This document shows, piece after piece, positions 1 to 5,620 of a DNA stretch of 6,714 nucleotides; the stretch's first letter is position 1, and every line of letters begins with the position of its first letter. The notes beneath the pieces are model-generated. The model saw only the letters and a program-made list of their open reading frames with translations. It had not been told where the DNA came from and made no database searches. This DNA comes from an uncultured Prevotellaceae bacterium. GTDB lineage: Bacteria; Bacteroidota; Bacteroidia; Bacteroidales; Bacteroidaceae. The DNA lies in the NCBI GenBank assembly GCA_905202115.1, contig CAJKQZ010000135.1, positions 1 to 6,714 on the forward strand, written 5' to 3'. The position numbers and the translations under genes are program-made.

Positions 1-56
1 AGACATATTTTGAATTATCTCCCTTGTATTTTCAATTTCCTGCGGGAAGTTTTTTT
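1..56 (-). repeat. Intergenic 21-bp-phased repeat element, copy 1 (truncated, inverted)
   Basis: Read on the minus strand, this is the same element as the copies at 2410-2496 and 6633-6714, cut by the window start. A run of seven A (complement of 50-56) is followed by CTTCCCGC (complement of 42-49), then unit 1 (27-41, reading AGGAAATTGAAAATA), a CAAGGG spacer, and unit 2 (6-20, exactly AGATAATTCAAAATA). The two units are 21 bp apart, as in the other copies. The third unit and terminal palindrome would lie left of the window. Unit 1 differs from the common form at three bases. The element is non-coding; its function is unknown. Confidence 0.85.
34..56 (+). terminator. Small intrinsic terminator within repeat copy 1
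   Basis: On + the arms AATTTCC (34-40) and GGAAGTT (45-51) form a 7-bp stem with one G-T wobble and a TGCG loop, and the T-run continues to 56. It would stop rightward transcription entering from left of the window, before the cysK promoter region. The stem exists because unit 1 of this copy has diverged from the common repeat sequence. The stem is short, so activity is uncertain. Confidence 0.4.
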
Positions 57-77
57 CGACGCAATAAAAAAATAAAA

Positions 78-173
78 TTTTTTACGGAAAAAATCATTGC
101 ATTCCGGCTGTCCGTAAAAAAAGAACGCTTGCCGGCTGCAAAGCGTTTGCAAACGGCCGGTGAACAGCGCTTT
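78..173. repeat. Cluster of overlapping inverted repeats upstream of cysK
   Basis: Several perfect inverted repeats are packed here. TTTTTTACGGA (78-88) pairs with TCCGTAAAAAA (111-121). TGCAAA (137-142) pairs with TTTGCA (146-151) around GCG. CGTTTGCAAACG (144-155) is a 12-bp palindrome. CCGGC (132-136) pairs with GCCGG (156-160), and AAAGCG (140-145) pairs with CGCTTT (168-173). Several pairings exclude each other. The block lies upstream of the candidate promoter at 256, so it may be an operator region or, if transcription starts further upstream, a structured leader. On the minus strand the hairpins run into T-rich sequence and could also stop leftward transcription. No known riboswitch was recognised, and no gene is convincing in 57-330. 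Confidence 0.4.
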
Positions 174-255
174 ACAACCGACAAACGGCAAACAACAATG
201 CAACAAACCGAAAATATATTCCGTCAAAAGTATTCCGCAAAAGAATAAACTGCAA

Positions 256-263
256 TATCTTTG
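256..263 (+). promoter_or_regulatory. Candidate Bacteroidetes -7 promoter box for cysK
   Basis: TATCTTTG matches the Bacteroidetes sigma-ABfr -7 consensus TAnnTTTG at every fixed position. Transcription would start near 268-271, giving a leader of about 60 nt before the ATG at 331. No clear TTG-type -33 element is seen at the expected distance (about 230-237), so this rests on the -7 match alone. Confidence 0.4.
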
Positions 264-330
264 CAACAGGCAAGAACTAATGCCCGAAACAAAACACCGA
301 ATCAAAAACAATTCTAAAAACATAAACGTC

Positions 331-1278
331 ATGGCAAAAATCTATCAGAAACTTACCGACCTCATCGGCAACACTCCTTTGCTCAGACTGAACAAACTCA
401 CCGAACGGCCCGAGATAAAAGCCGAAGTAGTGGTAAAACTCGAATACCTGAATCCCGGCGGCAGCGTCAAAGACCGCATAGCCTTAGCAATGATAGAAGA
501 TGCCGAACGCAGCGGCCGCCTCAAGCCCGGAGCAACCATAATCGAGCCAACCAGCGGCAACACCGGCGTAGGCATTGCATGGACAGCCATAGTAAAAGGA
601 TACAAGGCCATACTCACCATGCCCGAAACCATGAGCGAGGAACGCAAGAAACTACTCCGCGCCCGCGGCGCCGAACTCGTGCTCACCCCAGGTGCAGCCG
701 GCATGAAAGGCGCCATAAACAAGGCCAACGAACTGCACGCCCAGATTCCCGGCTCGATAATACTGCAACAGTTCGACAATCCCGCCAACCGCGAAGCCCA
801 CGAAAAAACCACCGCCGAAGAAATCTGGCGCGACACCGACGGAAAAATCGACATCTTAGTGGCAGGAGTAGGAACCGGCGGAACACTCAGCGGAACGGCT
901 GCCGCGCTAAAGAAACACAATCCTTCAATCAAGGCCTACGCCGTAGAGCCCGACAGCTCTCCCATACTTTCCGGAGGCAAGGCAGGCCCGCATAAAATCC
1001 AGGGCATCGGGGCCAACTTCGTTCCCGGCAACTTTGTACGCGAAAACGTTGACGGCATAATCAGAGTAAAAGACGACGACGCCATAAAAACCGGCCGCGA
1101 GCTTTCACTCCGCGAAGGCCTGCTCACCGGAATATCGTCGGGAGCGGCCGTATGGGCGGCCCTCGAATTAGCAAAAAAGCCCGAAAACGCCGGCAAACGC
1201 ATAGTAGCCATTCTTCCCGACACGGGCGAACGCTACCTCTCCACCGTGCTCTACGCTTTCAGCGAATATCCGCTCTGA
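331..1278 (+). CDS. cysK: Cysteine synthase A (O-acetylserine sulfhydrylase)
   Basis: This PLP enzyme makes L-cysteine from O-acetyl-L-serine and sulfide in the cytoplasm, the last step of sulfur assimilation. The protein is 315 aa, the usual length for CysK. Visible motifs: the PLP lysine K47 in NPGGSVKDR (41-49), the substrate loop TSGNTG (74-79), QQFDNPAN (146-153), the PLP-phosphate loop GTGGT (181-185), ISSGAA (268-273) with the serine that contacts the PLP ring nitrogen, and a C-terminal PDTGERYLST (296-305). The frame is open upstream to an ATG at 160, but that would add 57 low-complexity residues; homology begins at MAKIYQKLTDLIGNTP, so 331 is the start. There is no Shine-Dalgarno sequence, as is normal in Bacteroidetes. 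The gene appears monocistronic, with a candidate promoter at 256 and terminators at 1278-1352. Nothing marks it as the cystathionine beta-synthase or CysM variant. Confidence 0.95.
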   Translation: MAKIYQKLTDLIGNTPLLRLNKLTERPEIKAEVVVKLEYLNPGGSVKDRIALAMIEDAERSGRLKPGATIIEPTSGNTGVGIAWTAIVKGYKAILTMPETMSEERKKLLRARGAELVLTPGAAGMKGAINKANELHAQIPGSIILQQFDNPANREAHEKTTAEEIWRDTDGKIDILVAGVGTGGTLSGTAAALKKHNPSIKAYAVEPDSSPILSGGKAGPHKIQGIGANFVPGNFVRENVDGIIRVKDDDAIKTGRELSLREGLLTGISSGAAVWAALELAKKPENAGKRIVAILPDTGERYLSTVLYAFSEYPL

Positions 1279-1308
1279 AAAAACATTGTCCGGCTGAAGA
1301 CCGGGCAA
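1278..1308 (-). terminator. Intrinsic terminator reading leftward
   Basis: TTGTCCGG (1286-1293) and CCGGGCAA (1301-1308) form an 8-bp stem with one wobble and a 7-nt loop. On the minus strand the hairpin is followed by TG and a run of six T, the complement of the A-run at 1278-1283 that abuts the cysK stop codon. It would be a second stop for leftward transcripts of the phosphatase gene that read through the hairpin at 1316-1352. On + no T-run follows. Confidence 0.5.
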
Positions 1309-1315
1309 CAACGCA

Positions 1316-1352
1316 TTAATAAAGCGCCGGAAATGTTCCGGCGCTTTATTAA
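1316..1352. terminator. Bidirectional terminator between convergent genes
   Basis: A perfect 17-bp inverted repeat: the left arm 1316-1332 (TTAATAAAGCGCCGGAA) is the exact complement of 1336-1352, with a 3-nt ATG loop. The stem has a GC-rich core (GCGCCGG) and AT-rich ends, so either strand carries TTTATTAA after the core. It sits between the convergent 3' ends of cysK and the phosphatase gene and can serve both. Confidence 0.85.
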
Positions 1353-1385
1353 AACAACAATGTGCGGCATTATGCAAGCAGCGTT

Positions 1386-2276
1386 TCACTTGAAAACCTG
1401 CACGGCAGGGCGTCCCGTCCAGGCCTGCGGGCGGTCGAGCCCGAAAATATAAGCTATAGTGGCAGCCGTGTCGTATTGCATCATCACTTCCTTGAATTCT
1501 CCGCCCGCACGGACGCCTTTTCCCGCAATTATAAACGGAATTTCCATTTCTTCAAGCGATTTTCCGCCATGCCCCTTGCCTTTGCCGCCGTGGTCGGCCG
1601 TGAGAATGAACACGGTTTTGTCGTAAATTCCGGCTTTCCGCGTAGCCTCCACGATTCTCCCTATAAAACCGTCGAGACGTTCGAGTGCGGCATAATAGCC
1701 TGGAGTATCATGCCCGACGGCATGCCCTGCATGGTCGAGCTGGTCGAAACAAACGGCCACGAAATCCGGCTTTCTGCTCTCTATGTACAGTTCAGCCCGT
1801 TTGCAAAGTGCGTTGCTGTCGGCCTGGTCAATGATTTCCACATGGCTCACCGCCGCCGAATCGATAAGATACTTTATCCCGTCCCACTCCATTAGGCAAC
1901 CCGTCTCGGCCTCAGGCATAAACTCGCGTATAAGACTGAAAATGGTAGGAAACATGCCGTTGGCGTTAACCTGGAACGAAGGTATCTCGGGCGTGCGAGA
2001 GTTCCATTCCGTATAGCCGTGCAGCTCCGTACCGGCTCCCATGAACATCGAGGCCCAGTTTATGGCCGATGACGAAGGCAGCACGCTCCGCGAATGCAAC
2101 GTAAAGCATCCTTTTTCCATAATATCCCTGATGTTCGGAATATTCTCCGCCTTAGGCACCGAATAGGCGCCCCAGCCGTCGAGCGCTATAAGAACTACAT
2201 GCCGTGCTCCCGAACGGGCGGCACACGAGGCAACAACCGCTATCGCCAGCATTGCCGTAAACAATCTGTTTTTCAT
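1386..2276 (-). CDS. Alkaline phosphatase superfamily lipoprotein (phosphodiesterase/NPP-like)
   Basis: A 296-aa predicted metal-dependent phospho- or sulfo-hydrolase, closest to the type I phosphodiesterase/nucleotide pyrophosphatase branch of the superfamily. All expected two-metal-site residues are visible: D33 in LIALDGW, probable nucleophile S70 in LPSSSAINW, D181 and H185 in LDHAGH, D228 and H229 in TADHGG, and H236 in GHGG. The N-terminus (1-18) is a lipoprotein signal: basic start, hydrophobic stretch, lipobox VASC with C18 as the lipidated residue. The residues after C18 (AARSG) lack the acidic export signal of Bacteroidetes surface lipoproteins, so the periplasmic face is more likely. 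The substrate cannot be read from the sequence: nucleotide, phosphonate, phospholipid-head-group or sulfate esters are possible. A Ser nucleophile fits phosphatase-type members, and no sulfatase C-x-P/S-x-R motif is present. It is transcribed alone, convergent with cysK and divergent from rdgB. Confidence 0.85.
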   Translation of the reverse strand: MKNRLFTAMLAIAVVASCAARSGARHVVLIALDGWGAYSVPKAENIPNIRDIMEKGCFTLHSRSVLPSSSAINWASMFMGAGTELHGYTEWNSRTPEIPSFQVNANGMFPTIFSLIREFMPEAETGCLMEWDGIKYLIDSAAVSHVEIIDQADSNALCKRAELYIESRKPDFVAVCFDQLDHAGHAVGHDTPGYYAALERLDGFIGRIVEATRKAGIYDKTVFILTADHGGKGKGHGGKSLEEMEIPFIIAGKGVRAGGEFKEVMMQYDTAATIAYIFGLDRPQAWTGRPAVQVFK

Positions 2277-2335
2277 TGTATCAGAATTATAATATCATTT
2301 CCGTAAACTTTTCTGCAAGCACAAAGGTTTGAATC

Positions 2336-2367
2336 GCAATATAACCAAAAGAGCATACCCTGCAAAA
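2336..2367 (-). promoter_or_regulatory. Weak candidate promoter for the phosphatase gene
   Basis: On the minus strand TTTTG (complement of 2363-2367) is followed after 19 nt by TATATTGC (complement of 2336-2343). The spacing fits the Bacteroidetes -33/-7 layout, but the -7 box matches TAnnTTTG at only four of six fixed bases. It would give a leader of roughly 50 nt before the ATG ending at 2276. Confidence 0.2.
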
Positions 2368-2409
2368 CACTCCGGTTAAAAATTCCGCACTCCTGCAAAA
2401 ATCACACAT

Positions 2410-2496
2410 AAAAAGTTCCCGCAGATAATTCAAAATACAAGGGAGATAATTCAAAATATGTCTGAGATAATTTAAAATATCTCAGACATATTTTTT
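2410..2496 (+). repeat. Intergenic 21-bp-phased repeat element, copy 2 (complete)
   Basis: The only copy complete inside the window. It starts with an A-run (2410-2414) and GTTCCCGC (2415-2422), followed by three units starting exactly 21 bp apart: AGATAATTCAAAATA at 2423-2437, the same sequence at 2444-2458, and AGATAATTTAAAATA at 2465-2479. Units 2 and 3 form the left half of a long palindrome (2453-2494) that ends in a T-run (2491-2496). It lies between divergent genes, where a terminator is not needed for either, so termination is unlikely to be its only role. It could be a non-autonomous mobile or REP-like element, or an array of protein-binding sites; the sequence alone does not decide. 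Confidence 0.85.
2453..2496 (+). terminator. AT-rich palindrome with T-run in repeat copy 2
   Basis: The left arm AAAATATGTCTGAGATA (2453-2469) pairs perfectly with 2478-2494, giving a 17-bp stem. The 8-nt middle (2470-2477) is palindromic except for its outer A-A mismatch. The right arm runs into six T (2491-2496), the shape of an intrinsic terminator for rightward transcription. No rightward gene lies just upstream, so it may instead insulate rdgB from antisense or spurious transcription, or be a protein site. Confidence 0.5.
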
Positions 2497-2565
2497 GCCA
2501 TATTTAGGAGCGTTGAAAATCAAAGCATTACAAATGTCCGTTTTTGTCTGCAAAATCCTACGGAT

Positions 2566-2619
2566 TTAAGATCATTAACGACCATAAAGTCATTAACGCT
2601 CTTAACGACTATAACGGAG
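2566..2619. repeat. Degenerate 9-bp direct-repeat array upstream of rdgB-porZ
   Basis: Six consecutive 9-bp blocks start at 2566, 2575, 2584, 2593, 2602 and 2611. All six have TAA at positions 2-4, and five of six have G at position 6; the consensus is close to TTAACGACC. Exact TTAACG occurs at 2575, 2593 and 2602, with ATAACG at 2611. The array ends 48 bp before the rightward promoter candidate at 2667, a position suited to an activator-binding array. It may instead be a decayed microsatellite. No regulator is identified. Confidence 0.45.
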
Positions 2620-2666
2620 CCGCACTTTTTTGTACCCGCCACCCTGATTTTCACGGAATAAAGCGC

Positions 2667-2674
2667 TATATTCG
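2667..2674 (+). promoter_or_regulatory. Weak candidate -7 box for the rdgB-porZ operon
   Basis: TATATTCG matches TAnnTTTG with one substitution (C for the third T). It would start transcription about 20 nt before the rdgB ATG at 2702. No TTG-type -33 box is seen at the usual spacing; the nearest (2629-2631) is too far upstream. If it is real, it may depend on an activator bound upstream. Confidence 0.25.
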
Positions 2675-2701
2675 CCACTCCAAACAAAGATTCACAAGCA
2701 G

Positions 2702-3286
2702 ATGAAAGAACTCGTATTCGCCACCAACAATGCTCACAAACTCACTGAAATCCGCGCCATTCTCGGCAGAAAAATAAAAGTGCTCAGCCTTGCCGACATA
2801 GGCTGCACGGCCGACATTCCCGAAACCGCCGACACGCTCGAAGGCAACGCCCTGATAAAGGCGCGTTACGTTTACGAGAACTACGGCCTCGACTGCTTTG
2901 CCGACGATACGGGGCTCGAAGTACGCGCCTTAGGAGGAATGCCGGGCGTTCACACAGCGCGCTATGCCTATCCCGACCGCCACGATCCCGAGGCCAACAT
3001 GACGAAACTTCTCGACGAACTAAAAGAAAAAAACGACCGCCATGCAAGATTTCGCACTGTAATAGCGTTAATAGAGAAAGGCACCGAACATCTTTTCGAA
3101 GGAATCGTAGAAGGCGAGATAACCACGGAACGCCGCGGAACCGAAGGCTTCGGCTACGACCCCGTGTTCGCGCCCGAGGGCCTCGACGAGACTTTCGCGC
3201 AGCTGGGCGACGACGCCAAGAACTCCATGAGCCACCGCGCCCGCGCCGCAGCCGCACTGGCCGACCACTTGGCCGGCAAACAGTAA
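2702..3286 (+). CDS. rdgB: Non-canonical purine NTP pyrophosphatase (RdgB/HAM1 family)
   Basis: A cytoplasmic house-cleaning enzyme that hydrolyses dITP, ITP and XTP to the monophosphate and pyrophosphate, keeping deaminated purines out of DNA and RNA. The protein is 194 aa, typical for the family. Motifs: FATNNAHKLTEI (6-17) with the nucleotide-contacting T8-N9-x-x-x-K13, E41 in IPETADTLEGNA (39-50), the acidic pair D68-D69 in ADDTGLEV, GVHTARYA (82-89) where many homologues have GVYSARYAG, GFGYDPVF (149-156) for base recognition, and KNSMSHR (173-179). The ATG at 2702 places the first beta strand at the N-terminus as expected and has no Shine-Dalgarno sequence. It heads a likely three-gene operon, with porZ starting 24 nt downstream. 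The pairing with a secretion gene looks like shared transcription rather than shared function. Confidence 0.93.
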   Translation: MKELVFATNNAHKLTEIRAILGRKIKVLSLADIGCTADIPETADTLEGNALIKARYVYENYGLDCFADDTGLEVRALGGMPGVHTARYAYPDRHDPEANMTKLLDELKEKNDRHARFRTVIALIEKGTEHLFEGIVEGEITTERRGTEGFGYDPVFAPEGLDETFAQLGDDAKNSMSHRARAAAALADHLAGKQ

Positions 3287-3310
3287 CAAACCCTGACAAC
3301 CACCCACAAC

Positions 3311-5611
3311 ATGCGAAAACTAACCGCGCTGCTCTTCGCGGCGCTGCTTATTGCAACGACAGCCTGGGCCGACAACCGCTGGAACTACTACGGCGCATAT
3401 CACAACGCGCTGCAAAGCATTCCCGTGGGCGACCTCGTGTTCACGCTCTGCGACGGCTCGATATTTTCCTACTCGCCCGCCGACTCCGAAGTAAGAACCT
3501 ACGACAAAACCACAGGACTGAGCGACGTAAACATCCGACAAATGGCCTACTGCGACGAACTCGGCTGTCTCGTGCTGCTGTATGCCAATTCCAACATCGA
3601 TATCCTTTATCCCGAAGAAAGCGGTGTGGTGAACATTCCGCAGTACATGAACAGCTCACTCGCCGACAAAACCATAAACGACATATCGGTAGTAGGAACC
3701 GACGCATATCTGGCCACAAATGTGGGAGTGGCCGTACTTAATCTGGAACGCGGAGAGTTCAGCAACACCTACCAGATAGGCCGTGCCGTAAAAACATGCA
3801 CATTCGCCGCAGGAAAAATCTACGCCTCCACAACCTCGGGCCTGTTTGTGGGAGATACGGACGACAATCTGCTCGACATCACGAAATGGCAGGCGGCCGG
3901 AAACGCCGTATACAACATAATGCGCACATTCAACGGACGTATCTACGCCGCCGCGGGAACTCTGTCGGAAATAGACCCCGCCACGGGCGAGACTTCGCAG
4001 GCAGCCGCCGTCAACGCCACATATCTGAACGCCGACAACGCCTCACGGCTGATTTGCGGCAACGCTTCGACCACAATTTCGATAGACGCCGAAGGAAACG
4101 TAAGCACCATAAGCGGAAGCAACACATTCAAATACCTCTCCCTCGCCGGCGGAACATACTGGGCCAGCTGCGGCTTCGAAGGACTGCGCCGCTACAAAAC
4201 CGACGCCTCGGGAATGCTCGAAGCCGACGGCAACGGAATCACTCTGAACAGCCCCATACGCAATTACTGCGCGTTCATGAACATCACTCCCTCTAACAGA
4301 GTGCTCGTGGCAGGAGGAACACTCAACTACAACCAGCTCAACTACGACGGCACGCTTTATTATTACGAAAACAACCGCTTTTTCAATTTCGAGGACTCGG
4401 TTTCAAACCACACCGGCATTGTTTACCGCAATCTCACGGGCATTGCCGAAGACCCCGACGACCCCACTCACCATTTCGCAACCTCCGGAGAAACGGGGCT
4501 CTATGAATTCCGCAACGGCCGCTACGTTGAACATTACGACCACCGCAACTCAGGACTCTCCACCGTGCTTCCGCAGAGTTCGCACTCCTACATGTACGTG
4601 CGCACCGGCGGTCTAAGATACGACAACGACGGAAATCTTTGGATGCTCAACGACGAAGTGGACACTGTAGTGAAGGTAAGGCTCAAAGACGGCTCGTGGA
4701 AAGGGATTTACGTAAGCGAAGTGGCAAAATATCCCACGTTCGACCACCTTTTGTTCGACCGCGCGGGACGCGCATGGTTCACCCAGCGGCGCACCACCAG
4801 TTCCCACCACGCGGGAATAGTTTGTCTCGACTACAACGGCACGATAACCAACACCGCCGACGACAAGAGCTTTTACCGTTACAATTTCGTAAACCAGGAC
4901 GGCACATCGTACACTCCCAACACTATCAACTCGCTCGCCATCGACAACGACGGCTACATCTGGGTGGGAACCGTAGAAGGGCCGTTCGTCATAACCGACC
5001 CCGACAACTTCATGAACGGCAGCTTCCGCTTCACCCAGGTGAAAGTGCCCCGCAACGACGGAACCGACAACGCCGACTATCTGCTTACGGGCGTTTCCAT
5101 AACGGCGATAGCCGTAGACGGAGCAAACCGCAAATGGTTCGGAACCAACGGCAACGGAGTTTATCTGATAAGCGCCGACAATATCGAGACCATATACCAC
5201 TTCACCACCGAAAACTCGCCTCTTGTGAGCGACAACATACTTTCGCTCGCCGTAAACAACGCCACCGGAGAAGTAATGATAGGCACCGACGCCGGCCTCA
5301 TGGGATATCAGGCGGGCAAGACAGCCAACCCCAACAAAGTCAAGGACAAAGACCTGAAGATATACCCCAATCCCGTGCGGCCCGACTTTTACGGCGATGT
5401 CACCATAGAGGGACTGCCCTACGGCGCCGAGGTGAAAATAACCACCGCAGGCGGACAGGTAGTAAAATCGGGGACGTCGATAAGCGGCGAGTACAAGTGG
5501 GACGTAAAAGACGCCGGCGGCAACAGCGTAGGCTCCGGAGTTTACTATGTGCTCGTCTCCACGAGCGACGGCAAGCACGGCGCCCGCGGAAGAATCGTAG
5601 TGGTAAGATAA
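3311..5611 (+). CDS. porZ: Type IX secretion system protein PorZ (two beta-propellers plus CTD)
   Basis: A 766-aa secreted protein. Residues 1-20 are a Sec signal peptide with likely cleavage after AWA (before D21). The N-terminal part from WNYYGAYHNAL (24-34), with the FSYSPADSEVRTYDKTTGLSD region (about 52-72) and LLYANSNIDIL (89-99), has the look of the PorZ first propeller domain. A second propeller shows two-component-regulator-type blades around W444 (LWMLND), W489 (AWFTQ), W551 (IWVGT), W609 (KWFGT) and 656-659 (MIGT). Residues 683-766 form a T9SS C-terminal domain starting KIYPNPV and ending GVYYVLVS...RIVVVR. In Porphyromonas gingivalis PorZ (similar length) keeps its CTD and works with PorU, PorV and PorQ in the cell-surface complex that cleaves cargo CTDs and attaches cargo to anionic LPS, to which PorZ binds. 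The alternative is another propeller-type T9SS cargo protein; the N-terminal similarity and length favour PorZ. No other T9SS gene is in the window. Confidence 0.8.
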   Translation: MRKLTALLFAALLIATTAWADNRWNYYGAYHNALQSIPVGDLVFTLCDGSIFSYSPADSEVRTYDKTTGLSDVNIRQMAYCDELGCLVLLYANSNIDILYPEESGVVNIPQYMNSSLADKTINDISVVGTDAYLATNVGVAVLNLERGEFSNTYQIGRAVKTCTFAAGKIYASTTSGLFVGDTDDNLLDITKWQAAGNAVYNIMRTFNGRIYAAAGTLSEIDPATGETSQAAAVNATYLNADNASRLICGNASTTISIDAEGNVSTISGSNTFKYLSLAGGTYWASCGFEGLRRYKTDASGMLEADGNGITLNSPIRNYCAFMNITPSNRVLVAGGTLNYNQLNYDGTLYYYENNRFFNFEDSVSNHTGIVYRNLTGIAEDPDDPTHHFATSGETGLYEFRNGRYVEHYDHRNSGLSTVLPQSSHSYMYVRTGGLRYDNDGNLWMLNDEVDTVVKVRLKDGSWKGIYVSEVAKYPTFDHLLFDRAGRAWFTQRRTTSSHHAGIVCLDYNGTITNTADDKSFYRYNFVNQDGTSYTPNTINSLAIDNDGYIWVGTVEGPFVITDPDNFMNGSFRFTQVKVPRNDGTDNADYLLTGVSITAIAVDGANRKWFGTNGNGVYLISADNIETIYHFTTENSPLVSDNILSLAVNNATGEVMIGTDAGLMGYQAGKTANPNKVKDKDLKIYPNPVRPDFYGDVTIEGLPYGAEVKITTAGGQVVKSGTSISGEYKWDVKDAGGNSVGSGVYYVLVSTSDGKHGARGRIVVVR

Positions 5612-5620
5612 CCGACGCAC

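Larger units (their letters stand above)
2277..2701. other. Divergent intergenic spacer, 425 bp, no convincing gene
   Basis: This AT-rich spacer separates the divergent phosphatase and rdgB genes. From left to right it holds a weak leftward promoter candidate (2336-2367), repeat copy 2 (2410-2496), a 9-bp direct-repeat array (2566-2619) and a weak rightward promoter candidate (2667-2674). A frame without stops runs from 2517 to the TGA at 2703-2705, overlapping the rdgB start, but it has no ATG and no recognisable protein. CTGCAA recurs at 2313, 2360 and 2393 without regular spacing. No tRNA or known structured RNA was recognised. Confidence 0.6.

Noticed and set aside
24..248. A 74-codon + frame starting inside repeat copy 1
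   Set aside because: It is Lys/Arg-rich, starts within the repeat and crosses the inverted-repeat cluster; there is no domain or context to support a protein.
160..330. In-frame N-terminal extension of cysK from the ATG at 160
   Set aside because: The extra 57 residues are low-complexity and unlike CysK N-termini; the family start MAKIYQKL is at 331 and the candidate promoter at 256 lies inside the extension.
1386..2276. Calling the minus-strand gene a sulfatase
   Set aside because: The formylglycine-forming C/S-x-P-S/A-x-R motif is absent; the nucleophile region is PSSSAINW, which fits phosphodiesterase or phosphatase members better.
2313..2400. Three CTGCAA repeats at 2313, 2360 and 2393
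   Set aside because: Spacing is irregular (47 and 33 bp) and the motif is short, so chance is a sufficient explanation.
2410..2496. A CRISPR array in the phased repeat
   Set aside because: The units are about 15 bp with 6-bp spacers, the spacers are partly shared among copies, and no cas gene is present.
2517..2705. Stop-free frame across the 9-bp repeat array, ending over the rdgB start
   Set aside because: It has no ATG start (only a TTG at 2544) and no recognisable protein; about 60 open codons can occur by chance.
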